Source: Jaminaea rosea (taxonomy: Eukaryota; Basidiomycota; Exobasidiomycetes; Microstromatales). From it: 64,000 nt of DNA. The position numbers and the translations under genes are program-made. The number at the start of each line of letters is the position of its first letter. The first letter of the stretch is position 1. Shown in pieces: positions 34,126 to 44,289 of the stretch. Location: NCBI RefSeq assembly GCF_003144245.1, contig NW_020289995.1:1-64000 (forward strand), in the 5' to 3' direction. Below the pieces are notes generated by a model. It searched no databases. It was not told the DNA's origin and was given only the letters and a program-made list of their open reading frames with translations.

Positions 34126-34887
34126 TCAATAGGCTTCGTAATGCAGGCTCTTTTGCTCCCTTCCTGGTCCGATGATTCCTCATCAGATATGATGCTCGAT
34201 ATTTGCCCTCTATGCACGGCCCTTACAGATGTGGTACCATGAGGCTTGAAGTCCGGATTGTCTTCCATTTCAAGCTGGGGCTGTCGGCCTCGCACCAACA
34301 GCGCGGCTCCGCACTATCCATCACTGAGCGAGAACTCCAAGGCCAGGTCTAGTGCTGGTGGCGCAATCCTTGAAGAGCCGAACAGCGGCATGGAGATAGC
34401 GAGAAAGTGGAGGGGGAATCCAACTCCGGCTCTCGCCAAAAGCCGTAGGAATCAAAAGGCCGGGCCGAAAGGCCCGGGCAGTGCGAGATTTGGTGATGCG
34501 GGGCAACGAACGCCTCTGGAAGCACTGAGCTTGATTTCGCGCGCACGTGCCAAAGCGGGTCCCGATGCAAGGATGATAAGGCCATCCGATCTCGCCGATT
34601 CGAACCTTCATAACCGAAAGTCGTGGCGCGTAATCGTAGCGATGGCAAATCGGGCCTGGGCCTCAGCGCTCAGGTTCATGTAGGACTTGGGTATTCCGGC
34701 GCCAGAAGGACGACTCGCCCTCGACGGTCTGGATTGTGGGCCCCCACAACCAATCGCCAACATTGTCAGATCCTCGAGCTCCGAAGAATCCAGGCTCTGA
34801 TACATTCACCGTTTGGGTGTGAAAGCGAATCGGATGATTATCACAGTGTTACGCTGTCCGCCTTGCTCGAGGCACTTTTATAGGTAT
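34126..34887. other. No confident gene
   Basis: Short frames on both strands without domains. The right end is the presumed promoter of the gene at 34888, with a TTTTATAGG string just before the ATG. Confidence 0.35.
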
Positions 34888-36504
34888 ATGGAGGGATTTG
34901 GAGCCGGTACTGACTCTTCCAACTGCCAATCCTCTGATTGCTCATTGTACACTTGCGAATACGTCGCTTCCATGGCGGCATTCCACTCGCTCAGCTACTG
35001 GCAGGTCAAAGAGAATGTCCACATCGAGATGGATCATCACTTGGCCGAATACGCCAAAATGACGGAGGAAGGGCCACCGCCAGCTGCAAGCCATCAATGG
35101 AGCCTTTCGCAAGTTGCACAAGAAGTTGCAATTCCCTGCATGTGTGCCTTGAGTCCGAACGCCATGTGGCTCACCACCTCTCTGGCTGGTCAAGCGCTTC
35201 CCGGCAACACGGTGATTACTGTTCTCCAACAGCTTTGTGTTGGAGTCGCCAGCTTTGGTCTCACGTCTCTTGGATGAAAGGTAGCTCAAGGCGCTCGGTG
35301 GCCGTCCGCACGAACATCAAGAGGGACAACGCTCGCTGCTTTAATGGATCATGGGCGCTATCAGAGCTTGTGGAAAGCCTGGCGTCAGACGCGCGATCGT
35401 ACTGAGCGGGGTGTGTACCTCCTGCTCGGCTTTCTGGCCATCTCACGGCTTCTTCTGAACGCAGGAGGTCGTCCGGAAGTACAAGTCGCCGGTCGGTCGA
35501 CAATCTTGGACGCTGTTGCCTACACTCCCTACAATGACCTCTCGGAAGTCGTGAATGCATATCCGGGCACAATCAATCTCATCCAGCCAACGAATTTGGG
35601 CTTTTTCGCGAAAACCTACGGCGAAGCCAATGCAGCAGTACTTCCCCTCGGCAGTCACATGGCTAGTGAAACAAGCACCGTCCAAGGCGTCTTTCCCGGC
35701 GTGATCATAAGCGATATGAGCATGCCCTCCGGTTCCTCCATCGCTGAATTCCAAAGTGAATCTTGGGACAAGGTCATTAAAAGCAGTCACGACTCCCTCG
35801 AGGTTTCTTTGGCATGGTCGAATCGACTTCGGACCGTCAACGGTGAACCGAAGGAGCGCGCTGCGGTAGTATCCAAAGTGGGCATGTGCGGTATGGTCAA
35901 CGACACAGTGTACGAATACGCCTGTGCGATGCTCGGATTCACTGCTGTCCAGCTGAGCATCACGTCCGCGGAGGGCTACATTCTGTCCAGCACCATTCTC
36001 GGCTTTTCAGAGCAGCCGCGATTCCAGGTGGGAGGCTTAGACCCAACGACTTTCTTGCCACAGCTCTTCATGACCTTCAACCCGAGCAATGCAGACGTGG
36101 CACAAGCTTGCAAGTCCGGCGGTGTGGCCCTCCTAACGAACACTATGCTGCACGAACTCAGAGGCGAGTACACCTACATCAAGCAACCCGGTGTTGTCGG
36201 TCGGTACAGTCCAGGGACCATCACCTTCTCCGTTCTTGGCGTGTCTTTGTTCGTCGGCGTCAACGTGATGGCATTTTTGCTCCTCTCTGCCATACTTGTC
36301 CTCGTCACACAGCGGCAAGAAGTTCGACAGTCGCCCTCGCTACTCACCATTGCGCGATGGTCTGAAGAGCTCAGTGAGCTTGTGCTTGCAGCTCTTCAAG
36401 AGAAGGGCGGAGAAATCTGGCAGGCGGAAAGTGTTGGCAAGGAGCCAATCTATGCCCACGAGGGCTGTGATCGCACTACTCTTCGGCGCAGCGCGCCAAT
36501 CTAA
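34888..36504 (+). CDS. Membrane protein of the same four-TM topology
   Basis: Two coding blocks in one frame are separated by a stop near 35275, so an intron should lie between about 35250 and 35345; I could not fix its sites. Block one (from the ATG at 34888) holds a Cys-containing N-terminus and a hydrophobic segment (TVITVLQQLCVGVASFGLTS). Block two starts with AALMDHGRYQSLWKAWRQ, which resembles AAMSLLGGPNPRTLWEALRL in the 26.5-28.8 kb gene. It then has TM GVYLLLGFLAISRLLL, an outer domain of about 260 residues with few Cys, a final TM (VGVNVMAFLLLSAILVLV) and a ~70-residue tail. The similar exon layout suggests shared ancestry. Its 3' end overlaps the antisense reading of the next regulator by about 165 bp. 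Confidence 0.65.
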
Positions 36505-37760
36505 AGGAGGCATGCAATAAGGGAATGCCGGAAGCAGGGTCTTGTCCATTTCGCCGACCTGCAGACTCGGGAACATCTCGCTGACAGAAGCCTTTTGGCG
36601 TCCTAGAGTGCTACAATGGGATCGCTGCCCAGAACGTGCAACCTCAGGAGCGGATGCCGGAGTCGCGGGTGGGATAAGCCTCTCATTTCCAGACGCCAAG
36701 TCAGCGCTGGGATCGAGAAGGACGTTTGGGGCTTTGTTTTCGCTGGACCTTTTGTTGGCTTGCCTCTCGCGATCTAAAAGGATAGAAAGAAAGCTGTTCG
36801 ACTTGCGCTCAGCCCGTACCACCGCCCAGAATGTCGACGGCAGTTGCGACCTGACCATGATCGGTATGCCCCCGATCGTGGCGCGATGTGCGCTGCGACT
36901 CCAAGGACGTGGGTAAGCAAGACTCGCGCTGTCGAGAGCTGCCAGTCATTGAGCCACTCCATGCTCCCCGAGGTGTCTTGCCCAGTAGAGCCGACATGTC
37001 AACCGCAAAGTGACGTCGAACTCGCAGGACGACGAGCTTCAAGAAGGGTCGCTGTCGCGCGAACGCGTCAGCCAGGACATGTGACACCTGGCAGACGCCA
37101 ATGAACACGCTAGTAGGCCCGCGGTAGTCTGCTCTCAGACGTGAGAGTTCTGCTTCGACGCTCGTGGCTCTAAAGCCGCTTTGAGGGCTGTCCATTTGCG
37201 GTAGCGCCTGGAGCGCGAAAGGTGCGATCGTTTGTCAAGCAATCAGTACTAATGAGTTTCTGAGAAGGTGGTGGACCATCGAAGTGACGTACGAAGTAAG
37301 CATCAAGATCGAGCGAAGGCGTCTGCGCAGCGACAGCCAAGATGCAAGCAAGCAGGGGACCATGTTTCGGGTTCAAAAGCTTGTCAAAATTGCCATGGTG
37401 CCAAGCAGCGCTGAAACCGATCCTCGAGCAAATGTCGTACATCCAATCCAGCTCCCGAAACCATCTCTCGAGGAGGGCACAGACGTTCCTCCGTTCCTTG
37501 AGGTACTCCTGCACCGCCTGCTCCCATGTTGCAGTCGAGACAGGGCGAGGCTGATGACTAGCTCCGTAACGCTCACGCAGCGAGCTTGGTCGAGCTTTTC
37601 GTCGTCTTCATATTGACAACCCTGCCGAGTACGCTTGCAATGGCCACGTTGCGATTGCACTGCGTGGATGGAGAGGTTCAGTCAGTCTCATTGAGGGTTA
37701 AGAGAAGACTTCCCGAGTGCTTTCCAACCTTTCTCGCGAGGGCACGGCAGCCATTGCAGC
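36340..37760 (-). pseudogene. Zn2Cys6 regulator with damaged zinc cluster
   Basis: The first half of a zinc cluster, CNGCRALARK, ends an exon at 37729. After an intron (37660-37728) the next exon begins with the third Cys, giving C-x2-C-x6-C. The second half (GHCKRTRQGC) then follows in a different frame, and an Arg stands where the fourth Cys is expected, so as written the cluster is broken. A further intron after QARC leads to a segment resembling the fungal regulator middle domain (RELDWMYDICSRIGF, then LLACILAVAAQTPSLDLDAY). More minus-strand coding continues to about 36340. Likely a recently dead regulator; a sequencing error is the other explanation. The N-terminal exon lacks an ATG that I can find. 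Confidence 0.5.
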
Positions 37761-38858
37761 TGACAGATGCCTGGAATGCTGTCGCTGTCTGCAAAGCGAG
37801 ACCCGTTGAGGTGGTGTCGGACAGCGCAAATCGGCGCAAATGTGCGAAAAGCGATCGTTGGTGGGCACATCATCCACCAGGCCAAGCCCTCTGGCAAGTG
37901 GTTGCGATTCTGAATGTCATGCGGCGCTCCGCGCATTGCTTGGGCAGGCCATTTTGCACTTTCAGACCCATGGTACTGGAAGTGAGTCAAACCTGAGTAC
38001 AGCAACAGATCTGCAGGACCGTGCACAGGCTTCCGAGAGGGTCAGGGGAGACGGGGGGCTTGCGACACGACGCTGCCGTCTGCTGCCACGCGAATAGCTC
38101 ATCGGTACTCCGCTCGCTTGTCCGACTCGCGATTTACCTGCCTCTTTCGGCAAGCCAGTCCGCAACATCGCGGTGCCCGCACTGCGCGGGAGCCCGATCA
38201 CCGCCCCTCAGATACATCCTGCACGCGAAGGAGTCTCCGCACCGCCTCTCGATCACGTCTCACCACAAGTCTTCCGACGCGGTATTGGTGTCCGTTGTAG
38301 CCCCACCGCTACGAAATCTTCTAGTCTTTCCTACACTTGGTCGCCCTTTGCCAGGCACTCTATTGGCTTGACCGCCTGTGCAGGTAGCGCCTTCTCGCCT
38401 GTCGTTTCGTCGCCCCGTTGACCTGCATAAGGGTCCGCAAAAGCGCAGGCCCGTTGCCGAGAATCCGCGTGCGTTACGCCCTAAGCTCGGCGGTTGCAAG
38501 GTTCGGCAAAGATCAGGCGTCCAACGGGCGAGGTGCCTTGCGGCATCTTGGCCTGAGTCCGCCGCATCCTAGCATCGTCGACGCCCCGTGTGGCCGGCTT
38601 GATACCAAAGGCAGCCAGAGCCTTGAGTTGCGTAAGAGATCCTACAAGAAGAGCAGTCCGAAGTCAGCACCCCGTCGATGTAGCGAAAATTCCTCGAAAA
38701 AACCTTTCGTTGACACTCATACCTCTGCCCCCAGCAATGGGCATTGTAGTTGACGGCAACGGGCCGCGAGAGGAGCTAGCCCTCTACAAGGCACGGCATG
38801 CATACCTCCCTGCCACCTCGCCCTCTTACGGAAGTGCGTAGGGAACAGCAAGATCGCG
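37761..38858. other. No confident gene
   Basis: Upstream side of the regulator and of the methyltransferase. A short plus-strand frame from an ATG at 38737 ends just before the methyltransferase ATG. It could be a 5' exon only if a 33-bp intron (38834-38866) is real, which I doubt. Confidence 0.35.
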
Positions 38859-39652
38859 ATGTTCAGAGCGATGGCTGACTATGGAGCTTTTCCGCGCGCT
38901 GTGCTCGCCTCAGTCGATTCTCCAATGGGTCTCATCAGCTCGTTTGCATTCGCACCAATGTATCTGTACGCCTCGATGAAGGGCAAATTTGACTTCTGGC
39001 GCAATCTGCTTGAGAAGACACTTCTTCGCCCTGCAGCAACAACGAGCCAGGATGATCCAGCAGTCGACCTCTCCATTCCTACCCTTGACGCGGGCTGCGG
39101 ACGCGGACTTGTTCTGGTACAGACGGCCAAGATACGGGCCCAGTTGGCCGGCACTATGATCACGGAGACTCGACTGGCCAAGTCAGTCGGCATCGACCTC
39201 TTCATCCCGTCAGATCAGACCGGCAACTCCGTGGACGCGACGTGCTCGAATTTGGTCGCTGAGGGTGTCGCAGAGGTTACCGAGCTATACAAGGCGTCCT
39301 TCCTTGCGCTGCCTTTCGAAGACAGCACGTTCGGTTTGGTGACCAGCAGTCTTGCTTGTGAGCATAAGGAGCCGCAGTCTTTACATTCCCATCTCACCTT
39401 CGGTCTTTCTTCCTCTCAGTGCACAATCCCAAGCGTAAAGAAGATCGCTTGAAGGCCGTTGCTGAGCTCGGTCGCGTGCTCAAGCCTGGAGGCACTCTCC
39501 TTGTTCTCGATCTGGGTGGATACGTGCGATACTTCCGCAACCACGTCAGGGACGACATGGGATGGAGGGACGTCGACATGACTTGGGCTGGAATCGGCAC
39601 AAGTTTCGGGGCTTGGCCGACATACGTTCTGAAAGCCAAGAAACCGGTGTAG
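38859..39652 (+). CDS. SAM-dependent methyltransferase, bacterial-type class I
   Basis: Two exons, 38859-39357 and 39420-39652, join in frame to 243 residues. A hydrophobic N-terminal segment (MGLISSFAFAPMYLYASM) precedes motif I (DAGCGRG), then a GIDLF-type acidic strand, a DQTGNS loop, LALPFEDSTFGLVTSSLALH (the last three residues made by the splice) and a post-motif LGRVLKPGGTLLVLDL. The order of membrane-near segment, motif I, the D-Q-[ST]-G-N-S loop and SSLALHN is one I know from small bacterial methyltransferases. Such enzymes transfer a methyl group from S-adenosylmethionine; the acceptor is unknown. The hydrophobic N-terminus suggests membrane association. An alternative start is the ATG at 38871. 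The presence of an intron shows adaptation if it was acquired by transfer. Confidence 0.8.
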
Positions 39653-40722
39653 GCCAGTCATTGCGTGAGAAGCAGTGTTCATCTGGCGCACCTCATGAAG
39701 ATGCAGTGAGTACTCCAACGTCGGACAGCGACCGAATTGAGCATCTTGCCAAACGTCATGCGGCAAACTTCATTCGAGCGCCGATTGCCCTTCGTTGGAC
39801 GAGAATGTACTGCAGATTGCTTTGCCGAGCCGACCTCGCCGGAATCCATCAGCGAGCAGCACTCTGAGAATTTACTCGATACGCGTGTATCCCCGAAGCA
39901 TAGACGCTGGAGCTCAAGACTTATATGAGCAGGAGCTAAGACTATTCTCCGCCTGCAGGCTGACTTCAGGATTGTTACTGTCGACAGAGACCCACTATCA
40001 ATATCACACTGTGCTTCTATCGGCACTGTTAGATTTCACGTCGGCACGTTGAGCACGAAGGAGTGACGAGCTGAAGCTCGGGAGAGCTTCCAAAGGGCGA
40101 AAACAAATGCCGCAGTGCGGTCCCTTCATCAGCAAGCTGGAAGGCAGCAGATCGCCATCTCATGACCCAGTGTCCTACATAAGGGTCTTCAATCGGCCTC
40201 GAAGAAAGATGCAAAATCTGCTCATGCCCGTGTCATCAAAATCGGGCGGTGGAGACGCAAGGATGACAGCAGCAAGGGGCGGTATAGCAGAATTGCTTGA
40301 CCTCACGCGGACTGCTGCAAATCGACAGCCTTGTCGCAGTCCCTCCCAAGATCGCCGTTCGGAAACAGGCCCAAGTCTCCCTCTTTCGGGGCAGGGAAGT
40401 GTGGAGCGTAGGGAGGCCCCGATCGGAGGGGCTTCACAGTATCTGAAGATACTGCTGAAAGAACTTCAGACATATTTCACGACCGGGCCACCATACAAGA
40501 CAGGAGTGGCCTTGCGGCAGCTGGAATACCGAGTAAAGGAGCACTGCAGGCAGCGCGTCGCTTTCCCGCCGGACAGCCTTGCATGTGACCTGATTTGCCC
40601 CGATCATCCGTCAAAGCAAGTTCTTACATTCAGATGAGCGTCCTCGTCGGCACACTGACTTCTAGAAGTCACCGTGTCCCTCGCCCAACACGGCACTGCC
40701 ATACGGAGCGCTACGACAACGG
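39653..40722. other. No confident gene
   Basis: One plus-strand frame (40107-40637, 176 codons, real ATG) has no recognisable domain and mixed composition. I do not call it. Confidence 0.3.
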
Positions 40723-40899
40723 CTATGGAGGTGGGATCATGACCGGGTCGGCATCCCCTCCGATGTTGACTCCTCCGCGGAAAGCGCCTCCCCAGCCGCC
40801 GTTGAAATTAAGCTCGGCGGGAGAGGGCAAAGGAGCGCCGAGGACCAAGTAAGTTGCGCAGGCAAGCACGACAAGGCAGAAGATGTTGATACCAGACAT
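40723..40899 (-). CDS. Small secreted Gly-rich peptide (58 residues)
   Basis: The ATG at 40899 opens a 58-residue protein. It has a clear signal peptide (INIFCLVVLACATYLVLGA, likely cleaved after LGA at about residue 22) and a mature part of about 36 residues rich in Gly, Asn and Pro with no Cys (ELNFNGGWGGAFRGG, ending MIPPP). A second in-frame ATG lies 11 codons upstream and would spoil the signal peptide. Small secreted proteins like this are common among fungal effectors and peptide precursors, but nothing here proves the role. No Kex2 KR site or CaaX end is present. Confidence 0.45.
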   Translation of the reverse strand: MSGINIFCLVVLACATYLVLGAPLPSPAELNFNGGWGGAFRGGVNIGGDADPVMIPPP

Positions 40900-40959
40900 G
40901 GTGGTCTGTTGTCCTCGTATGGCCGCAAGCAAGGGATCATGCTTTATGTATTGAAGTTC

Positions 40960-42400
40960 TCATCAGCTGTCATGGCAATGAAGCTGATCCGCATGCCCTG
41001 ACGCCCCAATATCTTCGCGCGCGGCAGGGAGCGGGACGCCAAGCGGAGGTCCACTGCGTTGACGCCCCGAAATGCTATGACTCTGCCCTTCTTTTTGGCG
41101 CATGTCACTCTGCCAGCTCTGTCGCGCTGACAAGCTCGTGTTCGCCTCAGTCGCCATTGCAATGCCATCCATAGTCACTGAGGCTTCATCGCTAAGCAAG
41201 TCGGAGGTCACCGTCAGGAAGCGGGATACACAACTTGCGCTAAGACGTGCGGCAGCCGCGCAAGTAGTGTGGGCGTTGAAAATTTGCGGGACCGTGGATC
41301 GAAGGGCGGGCCACATGCGATACTGTAGAAGTCGATGACAGCCGCTGCAGATGCAACGAAATCCGTGCCCGATGTGGCTGCCAAGTGTGGCATTTTCGAA
41401 GTGCTCCTGTGACATGCGTGCAGTCCATTCTTCGTTCTTGGGACACTTTCAGAAGCTGATGCTCTAGCGTTTGGTCTCGACACGCACGCATCATCGAGAC
41501 CGCCCAGCTCTTCATCGACGGGGAGAGCTGGCCTGGCAGCGACGGCGATTTATCAAGGAGCCCACAACGATGTACTCTTCGTGCTCGGAGGGAGCTCCCT
41601 GGACACTGCCATTTGTGACCCTTGCACGGGAGCAATGCCCGCGCCCGCGAAGAACACGTCCACTTCGGATCGTTCGGTAGCCCTACTTTGTTGAGGGCTT
41701 GGTCGCTTTCGGATTTCAGGGGGCGGGAGGCTCTATGCCCAGATGCTGTGCAACATATGATGTGTTGGCAGCATCACTTTCGGCGACCGGTTCTTGGTGC
41801 CAAAAGATGCTGGGCCTGACGAAGTCACGGGTCGGACGATACGCGAAAGGCAAATGCCCCGTCGAGAGAGGATACGAAGGTTGCTGATGCTCAGTGAGCG
41901 TCCGACACGAGCGAACATGTCATCCCAGATTTGCGTCGTCGTCCCTAGAAGGCCGATTGCTTGTTGGACGCGCTGTCGACGTACGTCAAAGAGGAAAAGG
42001 CGGAAGATTTGAAGAAGTGCCAATGACGTGATGTCAAGGCAACTGGAGCGTGAGCGCTTACTTCTCTCTCGAAGCGACCGTTTGGATTTGCTGGCGCGGA
42101 AGATCATTTGCCCGCTGTGAGCCGTGCGATGCAGGCGGGAAACATAGCCCGGCGAGTCGATACCTGGGCCGCGCACGCGAGATCGCTCCCGTCGAGCTGA
42201 GCGGGGCCAGAAATCGACGCCCAGAGACTCGACGTCGAAATGGACGGACGGCGTGATTTCGCTAGCGTGGCCCTCGACCGATGGAGGCGGGCGGGGGGCA
42301 CAGCCACTGGCTCCGGTGCGTGGTTGATGCGAACGTATCTGCCCCGCATCGGCTGCCCGGACACTCTCGCCGACGAGTTTCACGGGACCGACTTGCGCTG
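40960..42400 (-). pseudogene. Decayed inverted copy of the 44-46 kb Zn2Cys6 gene
   Basis: Read on the minus strand, this stretch follows the neighbouring intact gene from its first exon onward. SVHFDVESLGV matches SVHSDVESLGV, an exon 1 donor (CAG/GTATCG versus GAG/GTATGG) is conserved, and VRPVTSSGPASFGT corresponds to a string present in another frame of the intact gene. DEELGGLDD is shared, and DFYSIACGPPFDPR matches DFYSITLSPPFDPR. The copy needs several frame changes, carries stops, and ends before the region that encodes the zinc cluster, so it cannot make a DNA-binding protein. It stands head-to-head with the intact gene, as after an inverted duplication. Confidence 0.8.
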
Positions 42401-42703
42401 GAGCAGCTGGCGGCAAGATGTGGAAGGCGGGTCTCGCGAGATTGGTAGAGCAGTGTAGCGGCGCGGCGCGAGCGCGTCGAGGAGCAGAGGAGCGAGGGGA
42501 GCGCAGGCCAGAACGGGGGCTAAAGTAGCATCGCCGGCGACACACGCCGCGCTCCGTTATCATTTCGATTGTCATAGTCGCACAAGTACAACAGAAGCTA
42601 CGCTCCGCTAGTCCAGCAGCGTGCGCTCTGATCGTGAGACAAATTGACCAGCGTGCGCTCCGTGTCTACTCGCCGCGGTGCCTGAGAAGGACGCAGCGAA
42701 AGA

Positions 42704-42880
42704 TCAGCCAACGTCTATCGCTCTGTCCTCAACCCGTCTCACCTGCTGCGTCCCGCGCTGCTCAGCCCTCTTGGCGTCGCGTTGCTCCTTTTCCTTCGCC
42801 CAGCGCTCCTCGTTCATCTTTTTGAGCTCGCGCTTCGTAAGTTGGAGGCGGCCAAGGCCTAGCAGGTCGAGTCCGAGCAT
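42704..42880 (-). CDS. Small basic helical protein (58 residues), tentative
   Basis: An ATG at 42880 opens a 58-residue frame reading LGLGRLQLTKRELKKMNEER and continuing Glu/Lys/Arg-rich, with a likely amphipathic helix or coiled coil. The region upstream is also open but lacks protein character. It could be the 3' end of a longer gene or a real microprotein. I do not recognise it. Confidence 0.3.
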   Translation of the reverse strand: MLGLDLLGLGRLQLTKRELKKMNEERWAKEKEQRDAKRAEQRGTQQVRRVEDRAIDVG

Positions 42881-43816
42881 TGCGTGGCGTGTCGTGTCGT
42901 ATGTGCGGGGTGTAATGGAGTGTATGGTAGAGAGGCAGGATGCACCAAATCCCCCTCGCTGGTCCCGCGTGCCCGGTCTCACCGCGCGGCATCCGACGCA
43001 GATGTGCAGCGGAGCGCCAAGATCGCAGTGCGGGGTGAAAGGCACGCGGCAATGGCTCGGTCCTTCACGCTTGATCTCCTCTTTGCAATCTATCCTCGCG
43101 AGGAGGGTCTGACCACGTGGTTGTCGCAATGACAGGTGAGCCCCTCGGCGTCCCTATTTCCCAAAGAGCCTCCTCTCCGCGAACACAAGTCCTATCTCGT
43201 AATGCACACCACGCGCTCCAGCTGCCAAGCTCATCATGAGCTGCTTCACGTCAGATACCCCCACGTAGCGCTTTCTCGTGTCTACAAAGGCCGAGTGCTC
43301 GTCCCCTACCCTAGAAAGCGGGCAGTGTGGTCTTCAAAGAAAAGCCAAGCTGTGTGCGCTCAGGCTTTCTACGCCTGTCTACACTCTAGCTTCTCCCCTT
43401 CTACTCTCGCATCTCCCTCTCTACTCCGGAGAACCGGCGAGGAGGTCGCTTTGTCGCGTTAGGAGAGAGGACCGTGCAAGCAAGATGAAGGGCAGAGTGC
43501 AAGAGAGGGGAGAGGCGGTCCCGCCCACGTGTGGGTTTTGACGATGAGGCGGAGCGCGGAGGATGGACATGGTGCGGGGACGGGAGGAGGAGCGCTCGAT
43601 CAGGTGGATGTGGTGCCGGTGCCGGCAACTGTGCGCGTATCTAGACTCTTGGTCAGCTCTACTTCGGCAATTACGGAGTTGGCCCACCGAGCACAGTCAA
43701 TGTAAATGTGCCTTTGCCCCTCTGCCTCGCCTCGCCCAGCGCTCGCTTCACACCCGCAAAACCCTCCCCGCGACCGGCCCATCGGCTCAATTACGCTCAT
43801 TTGGTCATCAGTCACA
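42881..43816. other. No confident gene
   Basis: Short frames only, between the small ORF and the next minus-strand frame. I see nothing supportable here. Confidence 0.35.
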
Positions 43817-44236
43817 TCAGCGTCTCTCCGCGCCCTGACTCATGACCTGACCTGCTCGCGAGCCGCGCATAGAGCAGCCTCTGCAGCTTCTCCAGCAGCA
43901 GCACGTTTGGAGAGGACCACTCGATGCACGACGAGCCCGCAGAAAGGCTGATCTGCATGAGCGAGTCGCTCTTGACGAGAAGAAGTGCAGAATGAGCCGA
44001 AGTGCCGCGAATATGCCAGCTTGCCTTGTGTCTGGGAGCAAAAAGGCTTTCGCTCCGACATCTTTGCTGATCGTCGAGACGAGGACCAGCAAGGAGTCGA
44101 TGTGCAGGCCTTGTTCGCCTTCACTGTCTCCTCTCTGCTTGCGTACGCCCAACGCAAAGGGCCCAATGATCTTGATCTGATCGCGAGGGCCTAGCTGATT
44201 AGCGAGAGCGACGTGAAGAATATCGTTAGCGCTCAT
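43817..44236 (-). CDS. Unidentified ORF divergent from the Zn2Cys6 gene
   Basis: An ATG at 44236 opens a 139-residue frame starting MSANDILHVALANQLGPRDQ. An alternative model uses a GTACGC donor after residue 30 and an acceptor 80 bp later, in phase. It yields 113 residues ending in a helical stretch (SPNVLLLEKLQRLLYARLAS) that looks more protein-like than the unspliced tail. Neither version has a domain I recognise. The ATG lies only 54 bp from that of the divergent regulator, so the two would share a very short promoter. Confidence 0.35.
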   Translation of the reverse strand: MSANDILHVALANQLGPRDQIKIIGPFALGVRKQRGDSEGEQGLHIDSLLVLVSTISKDVGAKAFLLPDTRQAGIFAALRLILHFFSSRATRSCRSAFLRARRASSGPLQTCCCWRSCRGCSMRGSRAGQVMSQGAERR

Positions 44237-44289
44237 CTCGCGATGAAACTGCTTTTGATTTGGTGTTGGTTAAGTGTGTTGTTAGTAAG

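Noticed and set aside
38737-38858. Extra 5' exon for the methyltransferase
   Set aside because: It would need a 33-bp intron, shorter than any other intron in the window, and the protein is complete without it.
40107-40637. 176-codon plus-strand ORF
   Set aside because: It has a real ATG, but mixed composition, no domain and no homologous copy in the window, so I left it as intergenic.
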